Of a stretch of DNA of 64,000 nucleotides, positions 27,513 through 37,004 are shown piece by piece (within the stretch, counting starts at the first letter, position 1; the number at the start of each line of letters is the position of its first letter). Location of the stretch: contig CBINHC010000002.1 in the NCBI GenBank assembly GCA_966250385.1, positions 62,001 through 126,000 on the forward strand. The letters run 5' to 3'. The stretch comes from DASWTL01 sp966250385. Lineage in GTDB: Bacteria > Bacteroidota > Bacteroidia > Sphingobacteriales > Sphingobacteriaceae. Position numbers and translations under genes: made by a program. The notes under the pieces are model-generated. The model ran no database searches. It was given only the letters and a program-made list of their open reading frames with translations, and was not told the DNA's origin.

Positions 27513-28028
27513 TCAGGGCAATAAGCTGTGAATATCTACGGGCGGCTCCTCCTGCTCGCCGGTTCCTTTATCCTTTACTCCGGCTGCCAGGCCGGCAACC
27601 TTGTAATAATTATAGCCGGGATATTTCCCCTGGCTGTCGATCAGCAGATCCTCTTTTTCGTATACCAGGTTCTGGCGGTTGTACTCCGACATCTCAAAGT
27701 CGGGAATCAGCTGGATAGCATAGGTCGGACAGGCTTCCTCACAATAGCCGCAGAAAATACAGCGCGAGAAATTGATCCGGAAGAACTCCGGGTAGCGCCT
27801 CCCGTTCTCATCCTGGGTCGCCTGCAGCGAGATGCAGTCCACCGGGCATGCCGCCGCGCAGAGGTAACAGCCGACACAGCGCTCGCCCTTATCGGGGTCG
27901 CGCGTGAGGACAATGCGTCCCCGCCACCGGGGTGCCAGCGGCGCCTTTTCCTCCGGGTACTGGTAGGTGGCCCGTTTCCTGAACATATGCAGAAATGTCA
28001 GCCAGATCGTTCTGAGGTTACTGATCAT
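27513..28028 (-). CDS. nuoI: NADH-quinone oxidoreductase subunit I (ferredoxin-like)
   Basis: 171 residues of the peripheral arm, carrying clusters N6a and N6b: two complete [4Fe-4S] motifs, CVGCYLCAAACP and CIFCGYCEEACP. Electrons pass from NuoG through these clusters to NuoB. A 115-bp gap separates it from nuoH, the widest in the operon; no separate promoter was recognised there. Confidence 0.95.
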   Translation of the reverse strand: MISNLRTIWLTFLHMFRKRATYQYPEEKAPLAPRWRGRIVLTRDPDKGERCVGCYLCAAACPVDCISLQATQDENGRRYPEFFRINFSRCIFCGYCEEACPTYAIQLIPDFEMSEYNRQNLVYEKEDLLIDSQGKYPGYNYYKVAGLAAGVKDKGTGEQEEPPVDIHSLLP

Positions 28029-28143
28029 GATCGATAGTCTCTAGTGTATTTTTGATGACCTTCTCCTGGGGTCGTTTTCTCACTGTTTTACGCTGCTTTG
28101 CTTTTTACCGGCTTTGGTCGGTCACCGTCTTTCCGGTCACCCC

Positions 28144-29088
28144 CTACCCCGTCCACAGGACGACCGCGCCGGTGACCAGCAGGTTCAGCAGGGCAAGCGG
28201 CAGCAGGATCTTCCAGCCGTATCCCATCAGCTGATCATATCTCGGCCGGGGCAGTGATGCCCGCAGCAGGATAAAAAACAGGATGAAAGCGAATGTCTTG
28301 AGTACGAACCAGACAAGCGGCGGAAGGAACGCAGGGCCAAGCCACCCTCCGAAAAACAGGGTCACCACCATGGCGGAGATCAGGGTGATCCCCAGGTACT
28401 CCCCGATGAAGAACATGCCGAACTTCATGCCGGAATATTCGGAGTGGAACCCGGCGACCAGCTCGCTTTCCGCCTCCGGCACATCGAACGGCAGGCGGTG
28501 GGTTTCGGCGATCCCCGCGATAAAAAAGATCACGAAGGCGAGGGGCTGGTACATGATGAACCATCCGCCGGCCTGCGCCGTCACGATATCCGTCAGCCGG
28601 AACGACCCGGTCAGCATGACCACCCCCATCAGGGACAGGCCCATAAAGACTTCGTAGGAGATCATCTGGGAGGCGCCCCGGAGCGCTCCCAGCAGGGAAT
28701 ACTTGTTATTGGACGCCCAGCCGCCGAGTACGATGCTGTATACGGCCATGGACGACATGGCCAGAAAAAACAGGATGCCTACGTTCAGATCGGCAACCAG
28801 GATGCCTGGCGCGAATGGCACCACCGCGAAGCTCAGCAGCACGCTGGCGACCACGATCGCCGGGGCCAGGACAAAGATCGCCTTGTCGGCAAAAGGCGGG
28901 ATCCAGTCTTCCTTGAAAAAAAGCTTGATCGTATCGGCCAGGACAATGAGGAGCCCGAACGGCCCGGCCCGGTTCGGCCCGTAACGGTCCTGCCAAACCG
29001 CCAGCATGCGGCGCTCGAGCCAGATCAGTCCGGCGGCAACGGTCAGGAGCACAAATAGGATCAGGACGATCATCAGCAATCCGTTCAT
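28144..29088 (-). CDS. nuoH: NADH-quinone oxidoreductase subunit H
   Basis: 314 residues, eight membrane helices expected. NuoH forms much of the quinone tunnel. The conserved loop LPFDVPEAESELVAGFHSEYSG and the start WLERRMLAVWQDRYGPNRAGP are diagnostic. It overlaps nuoG by four bases. Confidence 0.95.
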   Translation of the reverse strand: MNGLLMIVLILFVLLTVAAGLIWLERRMLAVWQDRYGPNRAGPFGLLIVLADTIKLFFKEDWIPPFADKAIFVLAPAIVVASVLLSFAVVPFAPGILVADLNVGILFFLAMSSMAVYSIVLGGWASNNKYSLLGALRGASQMISYEVFMGLSLMGVVMLTGSFRLTDIVTAQAGGWFIMYQPLAFVIFFIAGIAETHRLPFDVPEAESELVAGFHSEYSGMKFGMFFIGEYLGITLISAMVVTLFFGGWLGPAFLPPLVWFVLKTFAFILFFILLRASLPRPRYDQLMGYGWKILLPLALLNLLVTGAVVLWTG

Positions 29089-31754
29089 AGCATCTCCTTT
29101 CTGAGTATGCCGTGCACAGGCCAGTTCAGGCCTGTCAGCGGCGGAATATTATAGGGAACCCCCACGCAGTATACCGGCATTTCGGGCAGCACCCGGACTG
29201 GCAGGACCAGCTCGCGCTGTTCCAGTTGCAGGGACAGCCTGTCGCCGTCGGCGACCCCGAATTTCCGGGCGTCCTCCGTACAGATCGCCAGGCAGGGTTC
29301 GGGCATACGCTGCCGGATGCCGCTGGCATAGACGCTTAGCTCTTCGGAGCCGAAGATATGGGGCATGGGCAGCACCGCCCATGATCCGGCCGGCACTTTG
29401 CCGTTCATCCGGACCGTTTTTCCGTTCGCGTCCTGCGGTGTACCGGCGCGGTCCAGCAGCCGGAGTCCGGCATGGAAGCCATGCAACGGTCCGCCGATCT
29501 CCACCTGGTATTTGTTGACCGCCTGCGGCGAGTTCCACCCGGGCGACCAGAAATAGGGCGTTAGCGGCGCGGGCGGGATGCCCCGGAACCCTTCCATGGT
29601 AAAACTGAGCGGCGAATCCGGATCTTCGGGCGGTTTGGGCTCGCTGACCTGATAATGGGCCTGCATGGCCGTCCTGCCGCTGTAACGGTGCGGCTCCCGC
29701 GGGATCTTCTGACCCGCAATGCTGAAATCTTCGGGGATCATCCGCTCAATCCCGGCAAACTGGGGCCAGGTCCGTACCAGTTCCTCCTGGAGCTCTGCGA
29801 TGGTCCGCGTACTCTCCGTTACCGTCCCCTGGCGAAGCTGGCGGATCCGTTCCAGCCAGCGCCAGCTTTCCCGGATGTCATCACCTTCCGGTTTGAACAC
29901 CTGGAAGAAGCGCTGGGCGCGTCCTTCGTAGTTGATCAGCGTACCGTCGCCTTCGGCAAAGGTGGCGACCGGAATAACGATATCCGAACTGTTGGTTCCC
30001 GCATGGTGCAGGTGATCCAGGGAAACCACCCCCGATCCAGTGTACAGCTCATCGGCCTGTTCTTTCGGGCCATGGCGGTAGAGATCATTCTCCAGTATGA
30101 TCAGGACCGGTTTTCGGTCCCCTGTCTGGCCGGCCGGTATCGCCTGGAAAGACGGTGCGCCGGTCATCGCAAGTCCCATGGAATTAGACTCGGGAACCAC
30201 ATAGGCCAGGCCTCCCCGGACCGCAGCAGCGATCCGGAAGGCCGCTTCGGTAATGCCGGAATGGAACAGGCTGGTTCCCGAAATGATCAGCGGCTTCTTG
30301 GCCCGCCGCAGGCCGGCGGCGATCCGGCCGGCCAGGGTCCCGGGATCCGGTCCCGCATCCGGTGCCTCGAGGATGGCGGCGATGGTTGCACCGAGTTCGG
30401 CAATTTCGGCGGGCGAAGCATACAGGGTTTCACGGGCAAGCTCGTCCAGCTTACCTTTTACCGGGTAGGCAATGTACAGGTCGCCCGCATCCGACTGGGC
30501 AAGTTCCCGGTTGGCCCCGTCATGCCAGGCGGGGATGCCGATCGACCGGCCGGCCTCCATCGGCACCCGTTTGACGGCCTGCCGGATAGCGAGGGCTATC
30601 CTCGGGGCGGTATTGGTGACGTCCTCGCCGATAATCAGCACCGCATCCGCCTGCTCCATGTCGCGGATGGACGGTATGCTCACCCGGCTGCTCCGGCAGA
30701 AACCCAGAATCTGCTGCAGCATCCCGGCCTCCAAAGCGGATACGCTCTGGTAGAAATGTTCCGGTCCGACCAGTTCCCGCAACGCGAAATTCGATTCCAG
30801 GGATGCCCGGGGCGATCCGATGCCGATCAGCTCGCGGTCAAGCAGCTCGCTCAACCTGGAAAACAGTTCCGGACGGCCGACCGCCTCGGGCACATGTCCC
30901 CGGACCAGCGGGTGCCGGATCCGGTTGAAGTCGTTGACGAACTCGTAGCCGAACCGGCCGCGGTCGCAGATAAAATAGCCGTTCACTTCCTCGTTGAAAC
31001 GATTGGTGATCTGCCGCAGCTGTCCGTACCGTTCGCCGGCGATCGTATTGCATCCGGCGCTGCAGTGCTGGCAGACCGAAGGAGCCATGGTGAGATCCCA
31101 CTTCCGCGTGTAATGTTCCCTTAGCGTCTTATCGGTGAATACGCCGGTAGGGCATACTTCGGCCAGGTTTCCGCTGAACTCATTCTCGAGCACGCCATCC
31201 GACTGCCTGCCGAAGTACACGTGATCATGGGCGGCGAAGGCATCCAGGTCTTTGCCGCCGGCATAGTCCTTATAGAACCGGACGCACCGGTAACACTGGA
31301 TGCAGCGGTTCATCTCATGATGGAGGAACGGGCCGAGGTACTGGTTGTAATAGGTCCGTTTGCGGTACCGGAAACGCCGGTAATTATGGCCGGTCATGAC
31401 GGTCATATCCTGGAGATGACAGGAGCCCCCTTCGTCGCAGACCGCACAGTCATGCGGATGATTGGTCATCAGCCACTCGATGACCTGCGTACGGAAGGCG
31501 CTGGCGTAGGGATCGCTGACCGAGAGGTACAGATCGTCGCGGACCGGCTCCATACAGGACATGACCAGTTTTCCGCGCTGGTCCTCCGCATCCCGGAACA
31601 CTTTCACCGCACACTGGCGGCAGGCGCCGACCGAGCCCATTGCCGGGTGCCAGCAGAAGTACGGCAGGTCAAGTCCGAGAGACAGGCATGCTTCCAGCAG
31701 GTTCTTTCCGGCCGGCACGTCAAAGGGCTTTTTATCGATGTAGATCCTGGGCAT
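29085..31754 (-). CDS. nuoG: NADH-quinone oxidoreductase subunit G
   Basis: 889 residues. The N-terminal third holds cluster ligands for N1b (CWHP...GACRQC), the His-ligated N5 (HDCAVCDEGGSC) and N4 (RCIQCYRCVRF with CPTG). A molybdopterin-oxidoreductase-like remainder follows. Cluster N7 ligands are also complete: C228, C231, C235 and C263. A Shine-Dalgarno-like GGAGGTGA lies across the nuoF stop, six bases before this ATG, indicating coupling to nuoF. The C-terminal region (after about residue 600) is longer than needed for electron transfer, as in other bacterial NuoG. Confidence 0.93.
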   Translation of the reverse strand: MPRIYIDKKPFDVPAGKNLLEACLSLGLDLPYFCWHPAMGSVGACRQCAVKVFRDAEDQRGKLVMSCMEPVRDDLYLSVSDPYASAFRTQVIEWLMTNHPHDCAVCDEGGSCHLQDMTVMTGHNYRRFRYRKRTYYNQYLGPFLHHEMNRCIQCYRCVRFYKDYAGGKDLDAFAAHDHVYFGRQSDGVLENEFSGNLAEVCPTGVFTDKTLREHYTRKWDLTMAPSVCQHCSAGCNTIAGERYGQLRQITNRFNEEVNGYFICDRGRFGYEFVNDFNRIRHPLVRGHVPEAVGRPELFSRLSELLDRELIGIGSPRASLESNFALRELVGPEHFYQSVSALEAGMLQQILGFCRSSRVSIPSIRDMEQADAVLIIGEDVTNTAPRIALAIRQAVKRVPMEAGRSIGIPAWHDGANRELAQSDAGDLYIAYPVKGKLDELARETLYASPAEIAELGATIAAILEAPDAGPDPGTLAGRIAAGLRRAKKPLIISGTSLFHSGITEAAFRIAAAVRGGLAYVVPESNSMGLAMTGAPSFQAIPAGQTGDRKPVLIILENDLYRHGPKEQADELYTGSGVVSLDHLHHAGTNSSDIVIPVATFAEGDGTLINYEGRAQRFFQVFKPEGDDIRESWRWLERIRQLRQGTVTESTRTIAELQEELVRTWPQFAGIERMIPEDFSIAGQKIPREPHRYSGRTAMQAHYQVSEPKPPEDPDSPLSFTMEGFRGIPPAPLTPYFWSPGWNSPQAVNKYQVEIGGPLHGFHAGLRLLDRAGTPQDANGKTVRMNGKVPAGSWAVLPMPHIFGSEELSVYASGIRQRMPEPCLAICTEDARKFGVADGDRLSLQLEQRELVLPVRVLPEMPVYCVGVPYNIPPLTGLNWPVHGILRKEML

Positions 31755-31757
31755 GAT

Positions 31758-33032
31758 TCACCTCCACGGACATTTTTTTTCGTGTATATGTCTCCGGAAA
31801 TCGTCTCCGAAGTATTTAAGGGCGCTTTGCAGCGGCTCCATAGCGCCGGGTGCCAGTGCACAGAACGTATGGCCCATGCCGAGCATTTTCGTATGCGTGT
31901 CCAGCAGTTCAAGGTCTTCCTCCCGCCCCTCGCCCCGCTCCAGCGACGCCAGGATCTTTTCCGTCCAGGGCAGACCTTCGCGGCATGGCGTGCACCAGCC
32001 GCAGGACTCCTGGGCGAAGAAGTGTTCCAGGTTATGGACAAACCCGACGGGGCATGTGCGGTCATCCAGAATCACCATGGTCCCCGTTCCCAGCCGGCTC
32101 CCCGCCGCCGTCACGGACTTGAAGTCCATTTTGACATCCAGGTGTTCCCCGACCAGGAAGTCGGTTGAGGCTCCTCCCGGCAAAAGCCCCCGGAACCGGT
32201 ACCCGGGCTGCATCCCGCCTGCATGCTCCTCCAGAAGTTCCCGGATGGGGGTTCCCATCGGGAGCTCCCAGACCCCGGGCCTGCGGACCCGGCCGCTGAT
32301 GCCGTAAAGCTTGGTCCCGGCATCCTCACCCCGGCTCAGCGACTTGAACCAGGCGGCGCCGTTCCGCACGATATGCGGGATATTGCTCAGCGTCTCCACG
32401 TTATTGACGATCGTCGGCTTGCCGAACAGACCGCTGACCTGCGGAAACGGGGGTTTGGCCCGCGGCGTGGCCCGTTTACCTTCGAGCGCGTTAAGCAGGG
32501 CGGTTTCCTCGCCGCACATATACCGGCCGACGCCCGTATGAACATGCATTTCCAGGCTGAAATCCGTTCCCAGGATGTTCCGGCCGAGGTAGCCCGCCTG
32601 GTAGGCCTCGGCGATCGCATGCTTCAGCAGCCGGGCCGCTTTCTTGTACGCCCAGCGGAGAAAGATATAGGAGATTCCCGCCTGGATGGCATAGGCAGAC
32701 ACGATCATGCCTTCGATCAGCTGGTGCGGATTGCCCTCCAGGAGCAGGCGGTCCTTGAAGGTCCCCGGCTCCATCTCGTCAGCGTTGGCGATGAGGTATT
32801 TGGGGTAGCGGGCCTGGCCGTTCATCGGCACGAAGCTCCACTTCATACCCGTATTGAATCCGGCCCCGCCCCGCCCCTTGAGGTCCGACTCCTGGACCAG
32901 TTTCTGTACGTCGGCCGGCGCCATCGTCTTCAGGGCCTGGTGTACGGACGCATACCCGCCCTTGTGCTCATATTCCTTCAGGGTGAGCGGCGGACGGTTG
33001 AAACTGATGTACTGGGTCAGGGGTCTTTCCAT
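31758..33032 (-). CDS. nuoF: NADH-quinone oxidoreductase subunit F (FMN and NADH site)
   Basis: 424 residues from ATG 33032 (MERPLTQYISFNRPPLTL), one base after the nuoE stop; the frame is open to 33095 but overlaps nuoE. It binds NADH and FMN: GRGGAGFNTGMKWSF is the FMN/NADH loop and NADEMEPGTFKDR the second nucleotide block. Cluster N3 ligands are in ESCGWCTPCREG plus a later cysteine (FCALAPGA). Its presence means this complex I takes electrons from NADH directly. Confidence 0.95.
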   Translation of the reverse strand: MERPLTQYISFNRPPLTLKEYEHKGGYASVHQALKTMAPADVQKLVQESDLKGRGGAGFNTGMKWSFVPMNGQARYPKYLIANADEMEPGTFKDRLLLEGNPHQLIEGMIVSAYAIQAGISYIFLRWAYKKAARLLKHAIAEAYQAGYLGRNILGTDFSLEMHVHTGVGRYMCGEETALLNALEGKRATPRAKPPFPQVSGLFGKPTIVNNVETLSNIPHIVRNGAAWFKSLSRGEDAGTKLYGISGRVRRPGVWELPMGTPIRELLEEHAGGMQPGYRFRGLLPGGASTDFLVGEHLDVKMDFKSVTAAGSRLGTGTMVILDDRTCPVGFVHNLEHFFAQESCGWCTPCREGLPWTEKILASLERGEGREEDLELLDTHTKMLGMGHTFCALAPGAMEPLQSALKYFGDDFRRHIHEKKCPWR

Positions 33033-33033
33033 A

Positions 33034-33513
33034 TCAACGGTATTCCTGGAGGATCTCATCCAGCTTCGCACAGGTGAGATCCCGGTATAATTCATTATTG
33101 ATCATCAGCGCCGGCGCATGATCGCAGGTACCCAGGCAGGCGTTGGGCAGCAGCGTGAACCGGTTGTCGGGGGTCGTCTCACCGAAGCTGATGTTCAGTT
33201 TTTCATGCAGATGCCGGTACAGATCCGGGTAGCCCATAACATAGCAGCTGATACTGTCGCAAAGCAGGATCACATGCCGGCCCACCGGTTTGCGGAAGAT
33301 CAGGTTGTAAAAGGTGGCCACGCTGTCAACCTCTGCGGCCGATATGCCCAGGTAACCGGCAATCGCCTCCACGCAGTCATCGGACACCCACCGGCGGTGG
33401 TGCTGAACGACCTTCAGGGCCTCGATACACGCCGCCCGTTTTTCCGGCAGAAGAGCGATCTCGCGGTCAATTTCCCTCAGTTCATCTTCCGTTAACAACG
33501 TTTGTACACTCAT
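33034..33513 (-). CDS. nuoE: NADH-quinone oxidoreductase subunit E
   Basis: 159 residues from ATG 33513 (MSVQTLLTEDELREIDRE), ten bases after the nuoCD stop; a longer frame to 33549 would overlap nuoCD. It carries the [2Fe-2S] cluster N1a with ligands CDSISC and CLGTC, all four cysteines present. It forms the NADH-dehydrogenase tip with NuoF. Confidence 0.94.
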   Translation of the reverse strand: MSVQTLLTEDELREIDREIALLPEKRAACIEALKVVQHHRRWVSDDCVEAIAGYLGISAAEVDSVATFYNLIFRKPVGRHVILLCDSISCYVMGYPDLYRHLHEKLNISFGETTPDNRFTLLPNACLGTCDHAPALMINNELYRDLTCAKLDEILQEYR

Positions 33514-33523
33514 GGTATCCGGT

Positions 33524-35281
33524 TTATCTGTCAATATCGGCCAGAACATAGTCCATACTTCCCAGGATGGACAGCAGGTCGGCGATTGTATACCCCCTGC
33601 TGATATAGGGCAGCATCTGCATATGCGGAAACGACGGGGTGCGGATGCGCACCCGGTACGGCGACGTATTGCCGTCGCTGATCAGGTAGTACCCGTTTCC
33701 GCCCTTGGTCGCCTCAATACAGCTCAGGGCCTCCCCCGACGGGATCACCGGTCCCCAGCACACGCCGAGAAAATGGGTGATCAGGGTCTCGATGTCTTCC
33801 ATGGTATGCTTCTTCAGCGGCGGGGTGGTCAGCGGGTGATCGGCCTTAAAACTTCCTTCGGGCATATGCTTCAGGCACTGCTCGATGATGCGGAGGCTCT
33901 GCCACATCTCCTCGACCCGGACCACGGCCCGGTCGTAGCAATCCCCGTTCCTCCCGGTCGGAATATCGAACTCGAAGTTCTCATATCCGGAGTACGGGCG
34001 CTTTTTGCGGAAGTCCCAGTCCATTCCGCAGGCGCGGAGTCCCGGACCGGTCACGCCCCATTCGATCGCTTCTTCCAGCGTATAGATGCCGATGCCGACC
34101 GTGCGGCCCCGGAAGATGCTGTTCTGCATCACCATCTTGTGGTATTCACGAAGTCGTTTTGGGAAATAGGCTATAAACTCACCAACCAGCTTATCCCATC
34201 CCCTGGGAAGATCCTGTGCAACCCCGCCGATCCGGAACCAGCTGGGGTGCATGCGCCCCCCACAGACAGCCTCCACGATGTCGAAGATCTTTTCACGGTC
34301 GGTAAACATGTAAAACACGGGCGAGAGCTGCCCCAGGTCCTGGGCAAAGGTGCCGTACCAGACCAGATGGCTGGCGATCCGGAAGAACTCGCACATCATC
34401 ACCCGGATGACCTGCGCTCTTTCGGTCACCTCGATCCCGGCCAGCTTCTCGACGGCCAGCAGGTAGGCCAGGTTATTGACCACGCCGCCCAGGTAATCGA
34501 TCCGGTCGGTATAGGGTATATAGGTATGCCAGGTCTGGCGTTCGCCCATCTTCTCGGCGCCCCGGTGGTGAAACCCGATATCCGGAACCGCATCGACGAT
34601 GTCCTCCCCGTCCAGCTGCAGGATGATCCGCAGGACCCCATGTGTCCCCGGGTGCTGGGGCCCGAGATTGAGAAACATGAATTCGGACTGATCACCGGCA
34701 CGCTGCATCCCCCAGTCCTCGGGTCGGAACTGCAGGGCAGACTGTTCCCTGTCGACCTTCTCGGGCCATAGCCGGAAAGGCCCCATCTCGGTGGCCCGGG
34801 CCGGGTGTTCCTTGCGCAGCGGATGTCCCGCCCACCAGTCGGGCATGAGGATCCGCCGCAGGTTGGGATGACCTTCAAACCGGACTCCGAACATGTCATA
34901 CACCTCCCGTTCATACCAGTTGGCGTTCTTCCACACCGCGTGTACGGAGGGCGCTACGGGGTATTCTCCCGCCAGGCTCACCTTGAGCCGGAGAAAAGCG
35001 TTGTGCCGGAAGGAAAAAAGGTGGTACACGAGCGTAAACCCGGATGAAGGGGTGCCGTTCTTCCGGGCCCGGGTCCGCTCATCGATGCCGCAGAGGTCGA
35101 ACAGCATGTCGAAGGCCGGATGTGACGGCTGTGAGCCTGCCTTCAGATACTGCAGTACCTCCACGATCCGGTCCGCCGGGACCCAAAGGGTCTGGATCCC
35201 GTCAGCGGCAGACTGCGGGGTGACAGCCGCATCACCAAATTGATGCTGCAGCTGCTGAACCAGATCGGATTCCCTGTCCAT
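33524..35281 (-). CDS. nuoCD: NADH-quinone oxidoreductase fused subunits C and D
   Basis: 585 residues. The first about 180 are NuoC (ERTRARKNG..., SLAGEYPVAPSVHAVWKNANWYEREVYDMFGV); the rest is NuoD, starting with LGPQHPGTHGVLRIILQLDGE and including DRIDYLGGVVNNLAYLLAVE near the quinone site. NuoD with NuoB forms the quinone reduction site. The C-D fusion explains why no separate nuoC or nuoD is seen. The fusion is a known variant. Confidence 0.95.
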   Translation of the reverse strand: MDRESDLVQQLQHQFGDAAVTPQSAADGIQTLWVPADRIVEVLQYLKAGSQPSHPAFDMLFDLCGIDERTRARKNGTPSSGFTLVYHLFSFRHNAFLRLKVSLAGEYPVAPSVHAVWKNANWYEREVYDMFGVRFEGHPNLRRILMPDWWAGHPLRKEHPARATEMGPFRLWPEKVDREQSALQFRPEDWGMQRAGDQSEFMFLNLGPQHPGTHGVLRIILQLDGEDIVDAVPDIGFHHRGAEKMGERQTWHTYIPYTDRIDYLGGVVNNLAYLLAVEKLAGIEVTERAQVIRVMMCEFFRIASHLVWYGTFAQDLGQLSPVFYMFTDREKIFDIVEAVCGGRMHPSWFRIGGVAQDLPRGWDKLVGEFIAYFPKRLREYHKMVMQNSIFRGRTVGIGIYTLEEAIEWGVTGPGLRACGMDWDFRKKRPYSGYENFEFDIPTGRNGDCYDRAVVRVEEMWQSLRIIEQCLKHMPEGSFKADHPLTTPPLKKHTMEDIETLITHFLGVCWGPVIPSGEALSCIEATKGGNGYYLISDGNTSPYRVRIRTPSFPHMQMLPYISRGYTIADLLSILGSMDYVLADIDR

Positions 35282-35321
35282 TTTCTTACGGCATTAGGGA
35301 TAACGGTTATTCAGTATTCAG

Positions 35322-35963
35322 TTATTCAATCGAATCCGGAGACCGGAAACTGGTCATGCGTTTACGATCCTCCCGCATGGTCTCCTTCAGGGAGATTGCG
35401 GGGGGCCTGATTACGCCCTGCTCGTCCATCTTCCAGCTCAGGGGTCTCTTTTCGGTGCCCACCAGGTCCCGCAGCAGGATCAGGCCGTTCATGAACGCAT
35501 CCGGACGGGGCGGACAGCCGGGCACATAGACGTCCACCGGCAGGAACTTGTCGACGCCCTGGACGACGCTGTAGATATCATACATGCCCCCGGAGTTGGC
35601 GCAGGATCCCATAGAGATCACCCACCGGGGTTCCATCATCTGTTCGTAAAGGCGCTGAATGATCGGGGCCATCTTGATAAAGACCGTTCCGGCGATGACC
35701 ATGACATCCGCCTCCCGGGGCGTACCCCGGATCACTTCGGCCCCGAACCGGGCCACATCGTATTTGCTGGTAATGCTGGTCGCCATCTCCACGAAGCAGC
35801 AGGACAGTCCGAAGTGAAACGGCCAGATGGAGTTCTTCCGGCCCCAGGAGATCAGGTCCTGCAGGGTCGACAGCATCACGCTCTGCTGAACGGATTCTTC
35901 AAAGGAACCGGTGCCGGAGGTCGGCCGGACCGGATCGTCGGCTTTGGTCAACCACCATTTCAT
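35322..35963 (-). CDS. nuoB: NADH-quinone oxidoreductase subunit B
   Basis: 213 residues carrying cluster N2, the last before quinone. All ligands are visible: the adjacent pair SCCFVE, C in SMGSCANS, and C in PGCPPRPD. It has a C-terminal extension of about 40 residues past the core (SLKETMREDRKRMTSFR...). Four bases overlap nuoA. Confidence 0.95.
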   Translation of the reverse strand: MKWWLTKADDPVRPTSGTGSFEESVQQSVMLSTLQDLISWGRKNSIWPFHFGLSCCFVEMATSITSKYDVARFGAEVIRGTPREADVMVIAGTVFIKMAPIIQRLYEQMMEPRWVISMGSCANSGGMYDIYSVVQGVDKFLPVDVYVPGCPPRPDAFMNGLILLRDLVGTEKRPLSWKMDEQGVIRPPAISLKETMREDRKRMTSFRSPDSIE

Positions 35964-36391
35964 GAGACGCTGCTTTTACGAAGTTTATGATATGCCCGGA
36001 GGATCTTCCTGCCGTCGGGTCCGAAGTTGAGGGCGCCTATGGTCCACTCATAGATCAGCACGGCAACGAGTAACCCTATAAAAACAGAAATGGCCGTATA
36101 ACCCGGCCATCCCAATTCTTTGAAAGCAAGTGCCCACAGCACAATGAACACGGTTTCAACGTCGAAGATGACGAACATCATGGCCACCAGGTAGAACTGG
36201 GCGGAGAAGCGGAGCCTGGCCGACCCGGTTTGCAGGATCCCGGACTCATAGGGTTCTCCGGTAGCCCGGTCGCGGTGCCTTTCACCGAGCATATAGGAAA
36301 CGGAAATGATAACGGTGAGCAGGATCAGCACAAGGGCTCCGTATACGGCAAAGAGCCATAACGAAGTTTCCGGAGGAACAGACTGAACCAT
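35960..36391 (-). CDS. nuoA: NADH-quinone oxidoreductase subunit A
   Basis: 143 residues, three membrane helices. The loop ESGILQTGSARLRFSAQFYLVAMMFVIFDVE is the NuoA signature. First gene of the nuo operon; the ATG is 46 bp downstream of the CBS-domain gene stop, so the operon may be read through from that gene or from a promoter in this gap. No clear promoter boxes were found in the 46 bp. Confidence 0.93.
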   Translation of the reverse strand: MVQSVPPETSLWLFAVYGALVLILLTVIISVSYMLGERHRDRATGEPYESGILQTGSARLRFSAQFYLVAMMFVIFDVETVFIVLWALAFKELGWPGYTAISVFIGLLVAVLIYEWTIGALNFGPDGRKILRAYHKLRKSSVS

Positions 36392-36437
36392 ATCCTTGGT
36401 TTTTGGTGACCGTAAACAAAAAGCCGGGAACCGGAGC

Positions 36438-36869
36438 TCAGGTACCTGTGATATAATGCTCCAGGTTCTCTATGATAAACTTTTGTTCTTCGATGATGAA
36501 CTTAACGAGGTCCCCGATGGAGATGACGCCTACGACCGCACCCAGGGAAGTCACCGGCAGGTGCCGGATAAACTTATTGGTCATCAGCTGCATGCATTCT
36601 TCGATGGTGCTCTCCGGACCGACTGTCACAGGTTGTTCAACCATGATCTCGCGGATGAGGGTGTCCTTGGAAGCTTTTCCCTTCAGGATCACCTTGCGGG
36701 CATAGTCGCGCTCGGTAAAGATCCCGATCAGTGTTTCGTCTTCCATGACCAGCAGGGCGCCGACATTGTGCTCGACCATCAGCTCAAGGGCCTCGTAGAC
36801 CGTATAATCAGGGGGAATCGAAAAAATGTCAGGTCTCTTCTTGTCCAGAATGTTCCTTACCTTTCCCAT
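36438..36869 (-). CDS. CBS-domain pair protein
   Basis: 143 residues that are just two CBS motifs: KRPDIFSIPPDYTVYEALELM...LIGIFTERDYARKVI and EIMVEQPVTVGPESTIEECMQ...VVGVISIGDLVKFII. CBS pairs bind adenosine nucleotides and tune enzymes or channels. It has an unusually strong ribosome site for this phylum: GGAAAGGAG seven bases before the ATG. It sits directly before the nuo operon on the same strand; a role in energy sensing is plausible but unproven. Confidence 0.85.
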   Translation of the reverse strand: MGKVRNILDKKRPDIFSIPPDYTVYEALELMVEHNVGALLVMEDETLIGIFTERDYARKVILKGKASKDTLIREIMVEQPVTVGPESTIEECMQLMTNKFIRHLPVTSLGAVVGVISIGDLVKFIIEEQKFIIENLEHYITGT

Positions 36870-36909
36870 GATTATACTCCTTTCCGATTTAGTGGATTTC
36901 TGTAATAGT

Positions 36910-36946
36910 ATAAAAAGAAAAACACAGCAATTTGTTTTACTGTGTT
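36910..36946 (-). terminator. Intrinsic terminator after the lipoprotein gene
   Basis: On the minus strand AACACAG (36946-36940) and CTGTGTT (36927-36921) form a 7-bp stem with a 12-nt loop, followed by TTTCTTTTTATAC. It closes the lipoprotein gene ending at 37005 and separates it from the CBS gene. Confidence 0.7.
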
Positions 36947-37004
36947 CTTCTTTTAGGCAATTCTTTCAAAGGAAAGTATCGCAGTCAAATAATTCCGGAA
37001 ATCC

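Noticed and set aside
22325..36900. Long open frames (up to about 490 codons) on the plus strand opposite the nuo genes
   Set aside because: High GC and codon bias of the nuo genes create antisense open frames; they lack domains and sit exactly opposite well-supported genes.
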